NCBI GenBank assembly: GCA_965202875.1 | Contig: OZ241870.1 | Location: forward strand, 310,001 to 374,000 | Reading direction: 5' to 3' | Length of the DNA: 64,000 nt | From: HK1 sp965202875 | GTDB taxonomy: Bacteria; Pseudomonadota; Gammaproteobacteria; HK1 | Shown here: in pieces, positions 43,515 through 53,858 of the stretch | How the letters are laid out: every line of letters begins with the position of its first letter | How positions within the stretch are numbered: the stretch's first letter is position 1 | The notes under the pieces: model-generated | The model's database searches: none | Told to the model about the DNA's origin: nothing | Seen by the model: the letters and a program-made list of their open reading frames with translations, nothing else | Position numbers and translations under genes: made by a program

Positions 43515-45185
43515 ATGGCGATCGAGCAGCTTCGCACGATTCTGATCATTGCGCTGTGCGTCGTGTCGTTTTTCCTGTGGGACGCTTGGCAGCGCGACTA
43601 CGGGCCGAAGCCGCCTCCCCCGGCGAGCGGGCCGCCGTCTCCCGGCGCGGCTCCGAAGGACGCCGCATCGCCGAGCGTCGACGTCCCCACGGTACCGCAA
43701 CCGGTCCAGGCTACGGCGGAGGCGATGCCTTCGCCCCCTGGCACAGCCACCGATGCCGGCCGCGGCCGGAGGATCAGGGTGGCCACCGACGTGCTCGACA
43801 TCGAGATCGATACCCTGGGCGGGACCATCACCCGCGCCGACCTCCGGTCTTATCCTGTCTCCACCGACAAGCCGGACGAGCCGTTCCGGCTGCTCGACGG
43901 CACCGATCCGAAGCGTTTCTTCATCGCCCAGTCCGGGCTCACCGGGCCGCGTTCGGCGCCGAGCCACCACGCACAGTTCCAGTTCGACGCCGACTCCTAC
44001 ACCCTGGATGACGACGCGGACATCGTCGCCGTCCCCTTGCGCTGGCGCTCGGAGGACGGCGTCGAGGTGACCCGTACCTATCGATTCACCCGGGATCGGT
44101 ACGTCGTGGACGTGCAGGTCGAGGTCGCCAACCGCGGCAGCGAGGCGTGGACCGGCGCGATGTACGGTCAGCTTCAGCGCGGCGAGCCGGAGAGCGAAGG
44201 CGGGCTGTTCCGCACCTACACCTACACCGGCGGGATCCTGTCGGGCCCCGAGAAGCCCTACGAGAAGGTCGATTTCTCGGACATGGCGAGCCAGGACGTC
44301 GAGCGCGATGTCCCCGGTGGCTGGGTGGCGATGATCCAGCATTATTTCGCCGCGGCCTGGATCCCCGGCGCGGAACAGACCAACCACTACTATTCGAAGA
44401 GCTTCGCGAACGGCCGTTCCGCGATCGGTGTCGTCACCCCGGCGCTCACGATCCTGCCCGGCGATACCGGCGCGCTGTCCCTCTCACTCTACGTCGGCCC
44501 GAAGATCCAGGAGCGGATGGAGGCCCTTGCGCCGCATCTGGAGCGGACCGTCGACTACGGCTGGCTGTGGCTGATCGCCGAACCGCTGTTCTGGCTGCTG
44601 AGCTGGATCCACTCGTACATCGGCAACTGGGGATGGGCCATCGTCATCCTGACGATCCTGATCAAGCTGGCGTTCTTTCAACTCTCCGCCACGAGCTACA
44701 AGTCGATGGCGAGGATGCGCAAGCTCCAGCCCCGCATCACGGCGCTACGCGAGCGCTACGCGGCCGACAAGCAGCGCATGAACCAGGCGATGATGGAGCT
44801 GTACCGCGAAGAGAAGATCAATCCGCTGGGCGGATGCCTGCCGATCGTCGTCCAGATTCCGGTGTTCATCGCGCTGTACTGGGTGCTGCTCGAGAGCGTC
44901 GAGCTGCGCCAGGCGTCGTTCATAGGCTGGCTCGACGACCTCAGCGTCCACGATCCCTACTTCGTGCTGCCGATCCTGATGGGCGCCACGATGCTGATCC
45001 AGCAAAAGCTCAACCCGACGCCGCCGGATCCGATGCAGGCGAAGATCATGATGGCGTTGCCGTTCGTCTTCACCTTCTTCTTCCTCTTCTTTCCGTCCGG
45101 GCTCGTGCTTTACTGGTTCGTCAACAACGTGTTGTCGATCGTTCAGCAATGGGTCATCACGAAGAAGATCGTCGGCGACACCTGA
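43515..45185 (+). CDS. yidC: Membrane protein insertase YidC
   Basis: Inserts and folds inner-membrane proteins. 556 residues with N-terminal anchor LRTILIIALCVVSFFLWDAW, a Pro-rich linker, the periplasmic beta domain (about 90-350) typical of proteobacterial YidC, and the C-terminal five-helix core (LFWLLSWIHSYIGNWGWAIV, then YREEKINPLGGCLPIVVQIP). The ATG has GGAGAGGCG upstream. Confidence 0.96.
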   Translation: MAIEQLRTILIIALCVVSFFLWDAWQRDYGPKPPPPASGPPSPGAAPKDAASPSVDVPTVPQPVQATAEAMPSPPGTATDAGRGRRIRVATDVLDIEIDTLGGTITRADLRSYPVSTDKPDEPFRLLDGTDPKRFFIAQSGLTGPRSAPSHHAQFQFDADSYTLDDDADIVAVPLRWRSEDGVEVTRTYRFTRDRYVVDVQVEVANRGSEAWTGAMYGQLQRGEPESEGGLFRTYTYTGGILSGPEKPYEKVDFSDMASQDVERDVPGGWVAMIQHYFAAAWIPGAEQTNHYYSKSFANGRSAIGVVTPALTILPGDTGALSLSLYVGPKIQERMEALAPHLERTVDYGWLWLIAEPLFWLLSWIHSYIGNWGWAIVILTILIKLAFFQLSATSYKSMARMRKLQPRITALRERYAADKQRMNQAMMELYREEKINPLGGCLPIVVQIPVFIALYWVLLESVELRQASFIGWLDDLSVHDPYFVLPILMGATMLIQQKLNPTPPDPMQAKIMMALPFVFTFFFLFFPSGLVLYWFVNNVLSIVQQWVITKKIVGDT

Positions 45186-45219
45186 CGCTGCGCAGGCGCC
45201 CGCCGAGCGCGATCGGCCG

Positions 45220-46584
45220 GTGACTCTTCCGGGCGGCGGCGACACCATCGCGGCGGTGGCCACCCCGCCCGGACGGGGCGGCGTCGCGGTCGTGCGGGTC
45301 TCGGGGCCGCTCGTAGCCGGGATTGCGCAGGCGGTGCTCGGCCGGGTTCCGGCGCCGCGAGTTGCGGTTCGCGCGCGGTTCAGGGACGGTTCCGGGACGG
45401 TGATCGACGACGGGCTCGCACTCCTGTTCAAGGCTCCGTGCTCGTTCACCGGCGAAGACGTCCTGGAGCTGCACGGCCACGGAGGGGCCGTCGTGTCGCG
45501 CATGGTGCTCGATCGGGTATGCGCGCTCGGGGCGCGCGCGGCGAGGGCCGGCGAGTTCACGCTGCGCGCCTTCCTCAACGATCGAATCGATCTGGCACAG
45601 GCCGAGGCGATCGCCGATCTCGTCGACAGCGCCTCGGAGGCGGCGGCGCGGTGCGCGCGCCGATCGCTCTCGGGCGAATTCTCGCGCACCGTGGAAAGCC
45701 ATCGGGACGCACTCGTCGCGCTGCGCACCTTCGTCGAGGCGGCGATCGATTTCCCCGACGAAGAGCTCGATCTTCTGGGGGCGCCCGAGGCGGCGACGCG
45801 ACTCGCGACGTTGCGTGACGCGGTCGCGGCGACGCTCGCCGACTCCAATCGCGGCGCGGTGCTCCGTAACGGCGTCAAGCTGGTGATCGCGGGAGCGCCG
45901 AACGTCGGGAAGTCGAGCCTGCTCAACCGGCTTGCCCGTACCGACGCCGCGATCGTCACGGAGGTCCCCGGCACGACGCGGGACCTGGTGCGCGAGCGGG
46001 TCGTCATCGCCGGCGTCCCCTTCGACGTCCACGATACCGCGGGGCTTCGGGAAGCGTCGGATCGGGTGGAGCGGATCGGCGTCGAGCGGGCGGCCCGCGC
46101 GATCGACGACGCGGACATGGTGCTGGTGGTCGTCGACGACCGCGACGCCGCCCGAGGCGCCGATCCGGCGCTCATGGAACGTGCCTCCGTTGCGCCCGCG
46201 TGCATCGTGGTGCGGAACAAGATCGATCTGAGCGGCGCGGCCCCCGGCGTGGCGCTCAACGGGCAGGTGGTGCCGGCGGCGCGTGTCTCCGCCCTCACCG
46301 GAGCCGGGCTCGCCGAACTCGAAGATGCGATCGTCGAGCGTGCGACGCACGGCCCCGCGGTCCGTGAAGACGCCTTCATGGCCCGCCGGCGCCACTTGAG
46401 CGCGCTTGGGCAGGCGCTTGCGGCCCTCGACCGGGCGCAGAGCCGGCTGATCGTCGACCATGCCGGCGAACTCGTCGCCGAGGAGCTTCGCGAGGCGCAG
46501 GACGCGCTCGGCGAGATCACCGGAGCGTTTGCGACCGAGGATCTGCTCGCGCGCATCTTCTCGAGCTTCTGCATCGGGAAGTGA
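45220..46584 (+). CDS. mnmE: tRNA modification GTPase MnmE (TrmE)
   Basis: With MnmG modifies U34 of several tRNAs. 454 residues from a GTG start. N-terminal IAAVATPPGRGGVAVVRVSG, GTPase motifs GAPNVGKSS, DTAGLREASDRVERIG and NKID, and the C-terminal CIGK whose cysteine is conserved. GTG start follows yidC after 34 bp. Confidence 0.96.
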   Translation: MTLPGGGDTIAAVATPPGRGGVAVVRVSGPLVAGIAQAVLGRVPAPRVAVRARFRDGSGTVIDDGLALLFKAPCSFTGEDVLELHGHGGAVVSRMVLDRVCALGARAARAGEFTLRAFLNDRIDLAQAEAIADLVDSASEAAARCARRSLSGEFSRTVESHRDALVALRTFVEAAIDFPDEELDLLGAPEAATRLATLRDAVAATLADSNRGAVLRNGVKLVIAGAPNVGKSSLLNRLARTDAAIVTEVPGTTRDLVRERVVIAGVPFDVHDTAGLREASDRVERIGVERAARAIDDADMVLVVVDDRDAARGADPALMERASVAPACIVVRNKIDLSGAAPGVALNGQVVPAARVSALTGAGLAELEDAIVERATHGPAVREDAFMARRRHLSALGQALAALDRAQSRLIVDHAGELVAEELREAQDALGEITGAFATEDLLARIFSSFCIGK

Positions 46585-46765
46585 AGCGATGATCCGGCCT
46601 CCTCTCCCTGAACAGCGGCTTCTCGCCGTCCCTGATCGGGCCACCTCGACGACCCGACCCGGGCTCTGCGGCGTACGGGACCGATCCGGCGCCAGGAAAG
46701 GGATGCTCGAAGACTGCGAACCGCCTGTCTTGAAAACGTGCCAATCGTTGCGGTGAGGAAGCACA

Positions 46766-47683
46766 GTGGTCGATCACGTCTTGTCGAGATGCCTCCTCCA
46801 TGGGATGCGCGGCGTGGCCCGAGCGCCGTGGATCGTCCAGCGCGCACTCGGCGGTGCGGCGGGTCGGGTGCTGTACCGTCTCATGCGGCGCCGGCGGGGA
46901 ATCGCGGAGACGAATCTGGCCCTCTGCTTTCCCCGCCTCGACGAGGCGGATCGTTCGCGGATCGTTCGCCGCCACTTCCGCTCCCTGGGGCTCGGGCTCG
47001 TCGAGATCGCCATCGCCTGGTGGGGCAGCGACGAGCAGATCGCGGCGCGGGCCCGAATCCTCGGTTCCGAACATCTGGAGGCGGCGCTGTCCGGAGGGAA
47101 AGGCGTCCTCCTGTTCGGCGGACACTTCACGACGTTCGAGATCGGGGGGCGCATCACGGCATCGCGCTTCGCGGTGGGCGCGACGTACCGGCCGCACAAC
47201 GATCCCTGGTGGGATGCGACGCTTCGCGCCGGGCGGACCCGCTACCTTTCGGATCTGGTCCCGCACAAGGACGCGAGAGCGATGGTCCGGTATCTCGGCC
47301 GGAACCGCATCCTGTGGTATGCGCCGGATCAGGACCACGGGGGGCGCCGCAGCGTCTTCGCGCGATTCTTCGCCGAGCGCGCGGCCACGACGACCGCGAC
47401 CGCCTGGCTCGCGGGCAGGAGCGGCGCGCGTGTCGTCCCCTACGCATCGCGCCGCCGCGCGGACGAATCAGGCTGGGACGTGGTGCTCGGCCCCGCGCTG
47501 AAAGACTTTCCGAGCGGTGACGATCTGGCCGACGCGGAGCGGCTGAACGCGGTGCTCGAAGCCGAGATCGAACGCAACGTCGAGCAGTATCTGTGGGTTC
47601 ACCGTCGCTTCAAGACCCGCCCGCCGGGAGCGCCGCCCGCGTACGACGCTACACTCCTGCGCGGCCGAGCTGGAAGCGGTTGA
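46766..47683 (+). CDS. Lipid A biosynthesis acyltransferase (LpxL/HtrB family)
   Basis: Transfers a secondary acyl chain to lipid A precursor at the inner membrane, implying a Gram-negative envelope. 305 residues from GTG 46766 behind GAGGAAG. Acyltransferase motif GGHFTTFEIGGR (catalytic His-Glu), then NDPWWDATLRAGR and WYAPDQDHG. Which acyl position (LpxL or LpxM) cannot be decided. Confidence 0.88.
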   Translation: MVDHVLSRCLLHGMRGVARAPWIVQRALGGAAGRVLYRLMRRRRGIAETNLALCFPRLDEADRSRIVRRHFRSLGLGLVEIAIAWWGSDEQIAARARILGSEHLEAALSGGKGVLLFGGHFTTFEIGGRITASRFAVGATYRPHNDPWWDATLRAGRTRYLSDLVPHKDARAMVRYLGRNRILWYAPDQDHGGRRSVFARFFAERAATTTATAWLAGRSGARVVPYASRRRADESGWDVVLGPALKDFPSGDDLADAERLNAVLEAEIERNVEQYLWVHRRFKTRPPGAPPAYDATLLRGRAGSG

Positions 47684-48003
47684 CGTCTCCATCTGCCCGG
47701 GCGGGCCTCCTTCAGTGCGTTCCACCTGATGCGCCTGAAGCGGTGTGGTGCAGCTCGCCGGCGACGTTCACGACCCCGTTTCCTTCTACCCCCCCACTGC
47801 TCCTCAAACGACTCCGACTACTGCCCCCGAACGCTGGACCTGGTGTTCGAGAGCATCGAGCGTTACCTCGCGGGCAAGCCGATCAGGAACCGGGGGCGGC
47901 CGGAGCTTCAGTACTGGGCCGCCGTCATGCCCTGGCTTCGGAACCGCCCCCGATGGTGCGCCGGAAACCGGGTGGAGGAGGCAGGCGAAGCGGCGTCCCC
48001 CGG
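47684..48003. other. Gap with a possible gene remnant
   Basis: A plus-strand stretch near 47840-47945 reads LVFESIERYLAGKPIRNRGR, then PELQYWAAVMPWL; this faintly resembles the C-terminus of D-2-hydroxyacid dehydrogenases. No start or catalytic region is present. Confidence 0.3.
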
Positions 48004-48846
48004 CTATCCGGGCGCTTCGTCGAAGCGCGGCAGGTCGTCCGTGATCTCGTGCCACGGGGCCTTCGAGGCCACGAAGATGTGGCTGTCGGCGCCCCGCCCC
48101 GGGTCGTCGTCGAGGGAGCCGAAGGGGATCACCGCGATGCCGCGTTCGGGGTCGAGCCGCGGCATCCCGGAGCCGCACGCCGGGCAGAACACCTGGCTGA
48201 AGTAGCGCGCTTCCGTGAGCCGCCAGGTCCTGAGCGTGTCTTCGCCACGGGTGTAGCGTACGCCGTCCATCGCGGTGAAGCCGTTGGTGGTATGCGCCGC
48301 CGCGCGCGCCTTGCGGCAGCGTGAGCAATGGCAGTTGTAGACCCGGACGATCTCGCCGGTGACCTCGTAGGCGACGTTCCCGCACAGGCAGCTTCCGCGC
48401 AGCACGCCGTCCGTGGACGGGGGCGGCTCCGCCTGATCGACGCGCGGCGTGTCGCCGACCGGAGAGACGTCGTGCCGGGGCAGCGAATCGGTGATCTCGT
48501 GCCACGACGCCTTCCACTTCGCGTAGATGTGGGAGGACGGCCGGAGGCCCGGATCGTCGTCGAGAGGGCCGGCGGGGACGGCCACCATCCTGCGGCCGAA
48601 CGTGAACGGCGCCACGGACCCGCAACGCGAGCAGAATGCGCGACGGAAGCCCGGCGAGGATTCATGGATGGTGACGGCCTCTTCGCCGGCGTCGAACCGG
48701 AAGTGCGCCCGATCCCCGTCCGCGTAGGTCGCGAACGGCGCGCCGTGTGCCTTGCGGCACATCCGGCAGTGGCAGTGGAGCATCCGTTCGAACGCCCCGT
48801 CGAACGACCAGCGCACCGTGCCGCACAGGCAGCTTCCCTGGATCAT
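48004..48846 (-). CDS. Tandem GFA-domain protein (glutathione-dependent formaldehyde-activating enzyme family)
   Basis: 280 residues with two GFA (DUF636) zinc domains. Domain 1: GSCLCGTVRWSFDG, CHCRMCRKAHGAPF, FCSRCGS. Domain 2: GSCLCGNVAYEVTG, CHCSRCRKARAAAH, FCPACGSGMPRLDP. All zinc cysteines appear retained in both. Substrate is unknown for most members. GGAAAC lies before the ATG. Its start overlaps the antisense end of the frameshifted oxidoreductase. Confidence 0.88.
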   Translation of the reverse strand: MIQGSCLCGTVRWSFDGAFERMLHCHCRMCRKAHGAPFATYADGDRAHFRFDAGEEAVTIHESSPGFRRAFCSRCGSVAPFTFGRRMVAVPAGPLDDDPGLRPSSHIYAKWKASWHEITDSLPRHDVSPVGDTPRVDQAEPPPSTDGVLRGSCLCGNVAYEVTGEIVRVYNCHCSRCRKARAAAHTTNGFTAMDGVRYTRGEDTLRTWRLTEARYFSQVFCPACGSGMPRLDPERGIAVIPFGSLDDDPGRGADSHIFVASKAPWHEITDDLPRFDEAPG

Positions 48847-50936
48847 GGTAGTGTTTCCTTCGTCGTACCCGTCATTGGCCGCGGCGCGGGCACCATTGTC
48901 CGGCAGTCCCGGGAATATACATGACGTGATCGGACACGGGGCAGGATTTCATTCGTCACGCGGCCATGCCTTGGGCCGGTACGTCCGAGCAATGTCGTCC
49001 CGCTCCACCTACAACTCCAGCGCGAGCCTGCGACCCTCATAGATCGCGGCCGGGGCCTGTGGCGGGCCGCGACGCAGTCGCCGACGGCGTGCACCTCACG
49101 ATCGGACGACCCGGCCAAGGCGTCCGGGAGGGTGCGCTCGGGGGCGTTCACCGTGGCGAGCACCAGCGCATCCGCGTCGATGTGCCGCTCGGACCCGCCG
49201 AGCAGGTCGATCACCGTCGCGCCGTCGCCGTGCCACTCCTTGACCGCGGACTCCACCACGAACTCGACGCCGAGGCGCCGCAACCGCTCGCACAACGGCC
49301 AGTCGGCCGAGGTGCGCACGATCTCGCGCCCGACGAAGGGGTCCGGGGTGACGAGCGTGACCGTGTGGCCCCGCTCGGCGAGATGCCATGCGGTGCCGCC
49401 CCCGCGCCACGTGCCGGTGTCGTCGAGCACGACGACGCGGTGGCCGGGCCGCGCGGCGCGGCTCATGACGTCCTCGACCGAAAAGACGTTGGGCCGGTCC
49501 ACGCCGGGGAGCCGATCCACGGTGGGCAGCCCGCGCTGCCAGCCGTTGCCGGCGGGCTGCGAGCCCGTCGCGAGCACCACCACGTCCGCGTCGAAATCCT
49601 CCACCTCCTCGGGCTCCATCGGGGTGTCGAGCCGTACCACCACCTGCAATTTCGTGAGCTGACGCTCGTACCAGTCGATGAGATCGAGGATCTGGGCGCG
49701 GCGCGGCTGCATCCCGGCGAGCCGGAACTGCCCTCCCAGCTTGCCCGACGCCTCGGCGAGGGTGACGCGATGGCCGCGCTCCGCCGCCACCCGGGCCGCT
49801 TCGAGCCCGGCCGGACCGCCGCCCACCACCAGCACCCTGCGCGGGGCATCCGTGCGGGTGAAGCGGTCCCCGCTCCACTCGAACTCGCGGCCCGCCGAAG
49901 GGTTGACGAGGCAGCTGATCCAGTAGTCGCGCGAGCGCCGCCCCCAGCACATCTGGTTGCAGGAGAGGCAGGGGCGCACGTCCTCGGCCCTTCCTGCGCG
50001 CGCCTTGTTCGCCATGTGCGGGTCCGCGATCTGGCCGCGCACGATGCTCACCATGTCCGCCTGCCCGGCTCCGATCACCGCGTCCGCGTTCTCCGGGGTG
50101 CGGATATGGCTCTCCGACTGCACCTTCGCGTGCCGGACCGCCTGCCTGATCCGTTCCGCGTAAGGTGGCCCGAGCTTGTCCTCGTAGACGAAGGTGGGCA
50201 TCAGGCGGGTGAACTCGAAGTAGCTGCCGGTGCCCACCGTCACGTAGTCGTAAAGGCCGCGCTCATCGTGCCACGCCGCGATCTCCTGCTGGTCCTCGAC
50301 CGAGAGCACGTCGGGCCGGGTCGGATCGACGCTCACGCACACCCCGATCACGAAGTCGGGGCCACACAGCGCGCGGACCCTCGCAAGGGTCCGCGACGAG
50401 AAGCGCATGCGGTTCTCGAACGACCCGCCCCAGGCGTCGTCCCGGCGGTTGGTGAAGGGCGACCAGAACTGCTCGAAGAGGGCGTTGTAGGCGGCCATGA
50501 TCTCGCAGCCGTCGAAGCCCGCCTCCTTCGCCCGGCGCGCGGCCTGCGCGAAGCCCTCGATCAGCTCCTCGATCTCCGGGCCGGTCATCGCGTGGCTGCC
50601 GTCCTGGTCGTGCATCGAGGGCAGGCCCGAGGGCGACCAGTTCGGCTGGCAGGAGAGGTCGAAGTCGCCGTGGGCGCCGACGTGGTAGAGCTGCTGGATC
50701 ATCACCGCGCCGTGCTCGTGGCAGGCGTCGGTGATCCGCCGGAAGTGCGGGATCACGGCGTCGTCGCCGTGGCGGAAGTTGCCGCGGGTGAGGACCGCGG
50801 TGCGGAGAGGTGGACCCTCCGACGTCGTAGTCGTATCGGCCACCTGGGTATGGGCGGAGTGCGGGCCAAGAATCAGCGCTACTGCAACGGAGGCGGCGAC
50901 CAACATCCTCGCGATGCAAGACGGTAGCTGTTTCAT
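48843..50936 (-). pseudogene. Truncated, rearranged copy of the FMN/FAD oxidoreductase with a foreign signal peptide
   Basis: Reading from ATG 50936: a signal peptide MKQLPSCIARMLVAASVAVA ending near HSAHTQ, then joined in frame at 50805 to RTAVLTRGNFRHGDDAVIPH, i.e. residue ~69 of the oxidoreductase at 51.8-53.7 kb. The first FMN-barrel strands are lost. The rest (4Fe-4S CLSCNQMC, NAD/FAD VLVVGGGPAGLEAA) is nearly identical to the intact copy, but a net +2 bp near 49060 shifts the last 15 residues and lets the ORF run on to 48843. A cytoplasmic flavoenzyme behind a signal peptide is unlikely to work. Confidence 0.8.
48999..50805. repeat. 1.8-kb duplication, copy A
   Basis: Pairs with 51746-53550. 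Similarity begins and ends sharply; copy A is 2 bp longer. Differences are few and mostly silent, so the duplication is recent. Confidence 0.92.
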
Positions 50937-50962
50937 GTCTTCGGTTTCCCCAACCCATCGAA

Positions 50963-51365
50963 TCAAAGCCATCGGTCCGAGAACTCCCGGGGCGTAATGA
51001 CCGCGACATCCTCGTAGCCCGATACCGCGAGAAGTTTCTTGCCGCCACTGACGATCAGGTCGGCCCGGGCGGCCAGCGCACAGGCAAGGAACTTGTCGTC
51101 ATCCGGATCGCCGCAGACAGGCTCCGGCAGCGCCGTACGTTGGAGCGACTTCCGCGCTACGGACGATGTGATCCAGAATGATCTGGACGTCAGCCCCGGC
51201 GAAGCGTTGGGCCAGCCGTTCACCCACCCGCGCATATTCATCGGCAATGTCCGGTGACACGGCCAACTCGAATCTCCCCTCGCGCCACGCAGAGAGGATC
51301 CGCCCGGGCACGCCGCCAAAGAAAATCCCGGACATCAGGACGTTGGTATCGACGACGATTCTCAC
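50963..51365 (-). pseudogene. PIN-domain toxin (VapC/COG1569-like), frameshifted
   Basis: Starts MRIVVDTNVLMSGIFFGGVP, a PIN ribonuclease N-terminus with its first Asp, and runs to about 51150. The second half is in another frame: CGDPDDDKFLACALAARADL, then IVSGGKKLLAVSGYEDVAVI. The start overlaps the antitoxin stop by 4 bp. The toxin is probably inactive through a single indel. Confidence 0.8.
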
Positions 51366-51622
51366 CGCTCGCGTCTGGCCGCGGCGACGGCATCGCCGAT
51401 TTCGGACTGCTTGAGACCGGCGCGGCGGGCTCGCCGCCGAGCTTCCGCGAGCAATTCGTCGAACTCTTCCATCGACGGCTGCGTGACGAGCTTGAGGAGG
51501 ATTGCATCCTGGTCGGCGACGACGACGAACCGGGCTCCGGTTTGAAGGCCGAGACTCTCGCGGATGCTCTCTGGAATGACCACCTGCCCTTTCGAGGACA
51601 TCTTCGTAGTGGAAACAGTCAT
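51362..51622 (-). CDS. AbrB/MazE-type antitoxin
   Basis: 86 residues: TKMSSKGQVVIPESIRESLG is the swapped-hairpin SpoVT-AbrB DNA-binding domain, followed by a helical toxin-binding tail (SMEEFDELLAEARRRARRAG). Overlaps the toxin gene by 4 bp, forming a classical pair inserted between the two oxidoreductase copies. Confidence 0.88.
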   Translation of the reverse strand: MTVSTTKMSSKGQVVIPESIRESLGLQTGARFVVVADQDAILLKLVTQPSMEEFDELLAEARRRARRAGLKQSEIGDAVAAARRER

Positions 51623-51745
51623 GATGTGTTGTTCCTCAGTATTCTTGCCAGCAAGACGTATCGACGATATCCGGGCCGGTCGGAATCTACCCGGACGTCA
51701 CCGCGCGCTACGGGTGTCGCGCCATCTATTCCGATCAACTGCCGA

Positions 51746-53550
51746 CCCGCTCCACCTACAGCATCAGCGCGAGCTTGCGGCCCTCGTAGATCGCGGCCGG
51801 GGCCTGGCGGGCGGCGACGCAGTCGCCGACGGCGTGCACCTCGCGATCGGACGACCCGGCCAAGGCGTCCGGGAGGGTGCGCTCGGGGGCGTTCACCGTC
51901 GCAAGTACGAGAGCATCCGCATCGATGCGCCGCTCGGAATCGTCGAGCAGGTCGATCACCGTCGCGCCGTCGCCGTGCCACTCCTTGACCGCGGACTCCA
52001 CCACGAACTCGACGCCGAGGTGCCGGAGCCGTTCGCGTAGCGGCCAGTCCGCCGAAGTGCGCACGATCTCGCGCCCGACGAAGGGGTCCGGGGTGACGAG
52101 GGTGACCGCGTGCCCCCGCTCCGCCAAATGCCATGCGGTGCCGCCCCCGCGCCACGTGCCGGTGTCGTCGAGCACGACGACGCGGTGGCCGGGCCGCGCG
52201 GCGCGGCTCATGACGTCCTCGACCGAAAAGACGTTGGGCCGGTCCACGCCGGGGAGCCGATCCACGGTGGGCAGCCCGCGCTGCCAGCCGTTGCCGGCGG
52301 GCTGCGAGCCGGTGGCGAGCACCACCACGTCCGCGTCGAAACCCTCCACCTCCTCGGGCTCCATCGGGGTGTCGAGCCGCACCACCACCTGCAATTTCGT
52401 GAGCTGGCGCTCGTACCAGTCGATGAGATCGAGGATCTGGGCGCGGCGCGGCTGCATCCCGGCGAGCCGGAACTGCCCTCCCAGCTTGCCCGACGCCTCG
52501 GCGAGGGTGACGCGATGGCCGCGCTCCGCCGCCACCCGGGCCGCTTCGAGCCCGGCCGGGCCGCCGCCCACCACCAGCACCCTGCGCGAGGCATCCGTCC
52601 GGGTGAAGCGGTCCCCGCCCCACTCGAACTCGCGGCCCGCCGAAGGGTTGACGAGGCAGCTAATCCAGTAGTCGCGCGAGCGCCGCCCCCAGCACATCTG
52701 GTTGCAGGAAAGGCAGGGGCGCACGTCCTCGGCCCTTCCTGCGCGCGCCTTGTTCGCCATGTGCGGGTCCGCGATCTGGCCGCGCACGATGCTCACCATG
52801 TCCGCCTGCCCGGCCCCGATCACCGCGTCCGCGTTCTCCGGGGTGCGGATATGGCTCTCCGACTGCACCTTCGCGTGCCGGACCGCCTGCCTGATCCGTT
52901 CCGCGTAAGGTGGCCCGAGCTTGTCCTCGTAGACGAAGGTGGGCATCAGGCGGGTGAACTCGAAGTAGCTCCCGGTGCCCACCGTCACGTAGTCATAGAG
53001 GCCGCGTTCATCGTGCCACGCCGCGATCTCCTGCTGGTCCTCGACCGAGAGCACGTCGGGCCGGGTCGGATCGACGCTCACGCAGACCCCGATCACGAAG
53101 TCGGGGCCGCACAGCGCGCGGATCCTCGCAAGGGTCCGCGACGAGAAGCGCATGCGGCTCTCGAACGAGCCGCCCCATGCGTCGTCCCGGCGGTTGGTGA
53201 AGGGCGACCAGAACTGCTCGAAGAGGGCGTTGTAGGCGGCCATGATCTCACAGCCGTCGAAGCCCGCCTCCCTGGCCCGGCGCGCGGCCTGCGCGAAGCC
53301 CTCGATCAGCTCCTCGATCTCCGGGCCGGTCATCGCGTGGCTGCCGTCCTGGTCGTGCATCGAGGGCAGGCCCGAGGGCGACCAGTTCGGCTGGCAGGAG
53401 AGGTCGAAGTCGCCGTGGGCGCCGACGTGGTAGAGCTGCTGGATCATCACCGCGCCGTGCTCGTGGCAGGCGTCGGTGATCCGCCGGAAGTGCGGGATCA
53501 CGGCGTCGTCGCCGTGGCGGAAGTTGCCGCGGGTGAGGACCGCGGTGCGG
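51746..53550. repeat. 1.8-kb duplication, copy B
   Basis: Copy within the intact oxidoreductase gene. The duplicated block starts 10 bp after its stop codon and ends at about codon 66. Confidence 0.92.
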
Positions 53551-53747
53551 TGCACCGGCACCGGCTCGACCACGATCATCGCGGCCCCGCCGACGGCGCG
53601 CTCCAGGTAGTAGCCGAGGTGGCGCTCGGCGGGCAGGCCCTCCGCGCTCATGTTGGCGGTATGGGCGCCGAAGTTCAGGCGGTGCTTGAGCGTCTTCGAG
53701 CCGACCCGGATCGGGCTGAAGAGATGGGGAAATGGGGCAGGGGACAC
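51756..53747 (-). CDS. FMN/4Fe-4S/FAD oxidoreductase (2,4-dienoyl-CoA reductase / trimethylamine dehydrogenase family)
   Basis: 663 residues from a GTG start. N-terminal old-yellow-enzyme TIM barrel (PHLFSPIRVGSKTLKHRLNF, DGCEIMAAYNALFEQFWSPF), a 4Fe-4S motif CLSCNQMCWG...SCLVNP near 339-355, and FAD/NAD Rossmann folds (VLVVGGGPAGLEAARVAAER near 391; VVVLDDTGTWRGGGTAWHLA). This is the architecture of dimethylamine/trimethylamine dehydrogenase and dienoyl-CoA reductase; etfBA and an MttB remnant elsewhere fit methylamine or related N-methyl substrates, but this is inference. Frame intact. Confidence 0.9.
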   Translation of the reverse strand: MSPAPFPHLFSPIRVGSKTLKHRLNFGAHTANMSAEGLPAERHLGYYLERAVGGAAMIVVEPVPVHRTAVLTRGNFRHGDDAVIPHFRRITDACHEHGAVMIQQLYHVGAHGDFDLSCQPNWSPSGLPSMHDQDGSHAMTGPEIEELIEGFAQAARRAREAGFDGCEIMAAYNALFEQFWSPFTNRRDDAWGGSFESRMRFSSRTLARIRALCGPDFVIGVCVSVDPTRPDVLSVEDQQEIAAWHDERGLYDYVTVGTGSYFEFTRLMPTFVYEDKLGPPYAERIRQAVRHAKVQSESHIRTPENADAVIGAGQADMVSIVRGQIADPHMANKARAGRAEDVRPCLSCNQMCWGRRSRDYWISCLVNPSAGREFEWGGDRFTRTDASRRVLVVGGGPAGLEAARVAAERGHRVTLAEASGKLGGQFRLAGMQPRRAQILDLIDWYERQLTKLQVVVRLDTPMEPEEVEGFDADVVVLATGSQPAGNGWQRGLPTVDRLPGVDRPNVFSVEDVMSRAARPGHRVVVLDDTGTWRGGGTAWHLAERGHAVTLVTPDPFVGREIVRTSADWPLRERLRHLGVEFVVESAVKEWHGDGATVIDLLDDSERRIDADALVLATVNAPERTLPDALAGSSDREVHAVGDCVAARQAPAAIYEGRKLALML

Positions 53748-53858
53748 GGTGGCGGCCGGGGGGCGTGCGCGTTCGATACGGGGATCAGGCTGCGATGCAC
53801 ACGGCTCGATGCGCAGGGTGCGGTCCCGACCCCGGCGTTACGCGACCCATGCAGTCCC

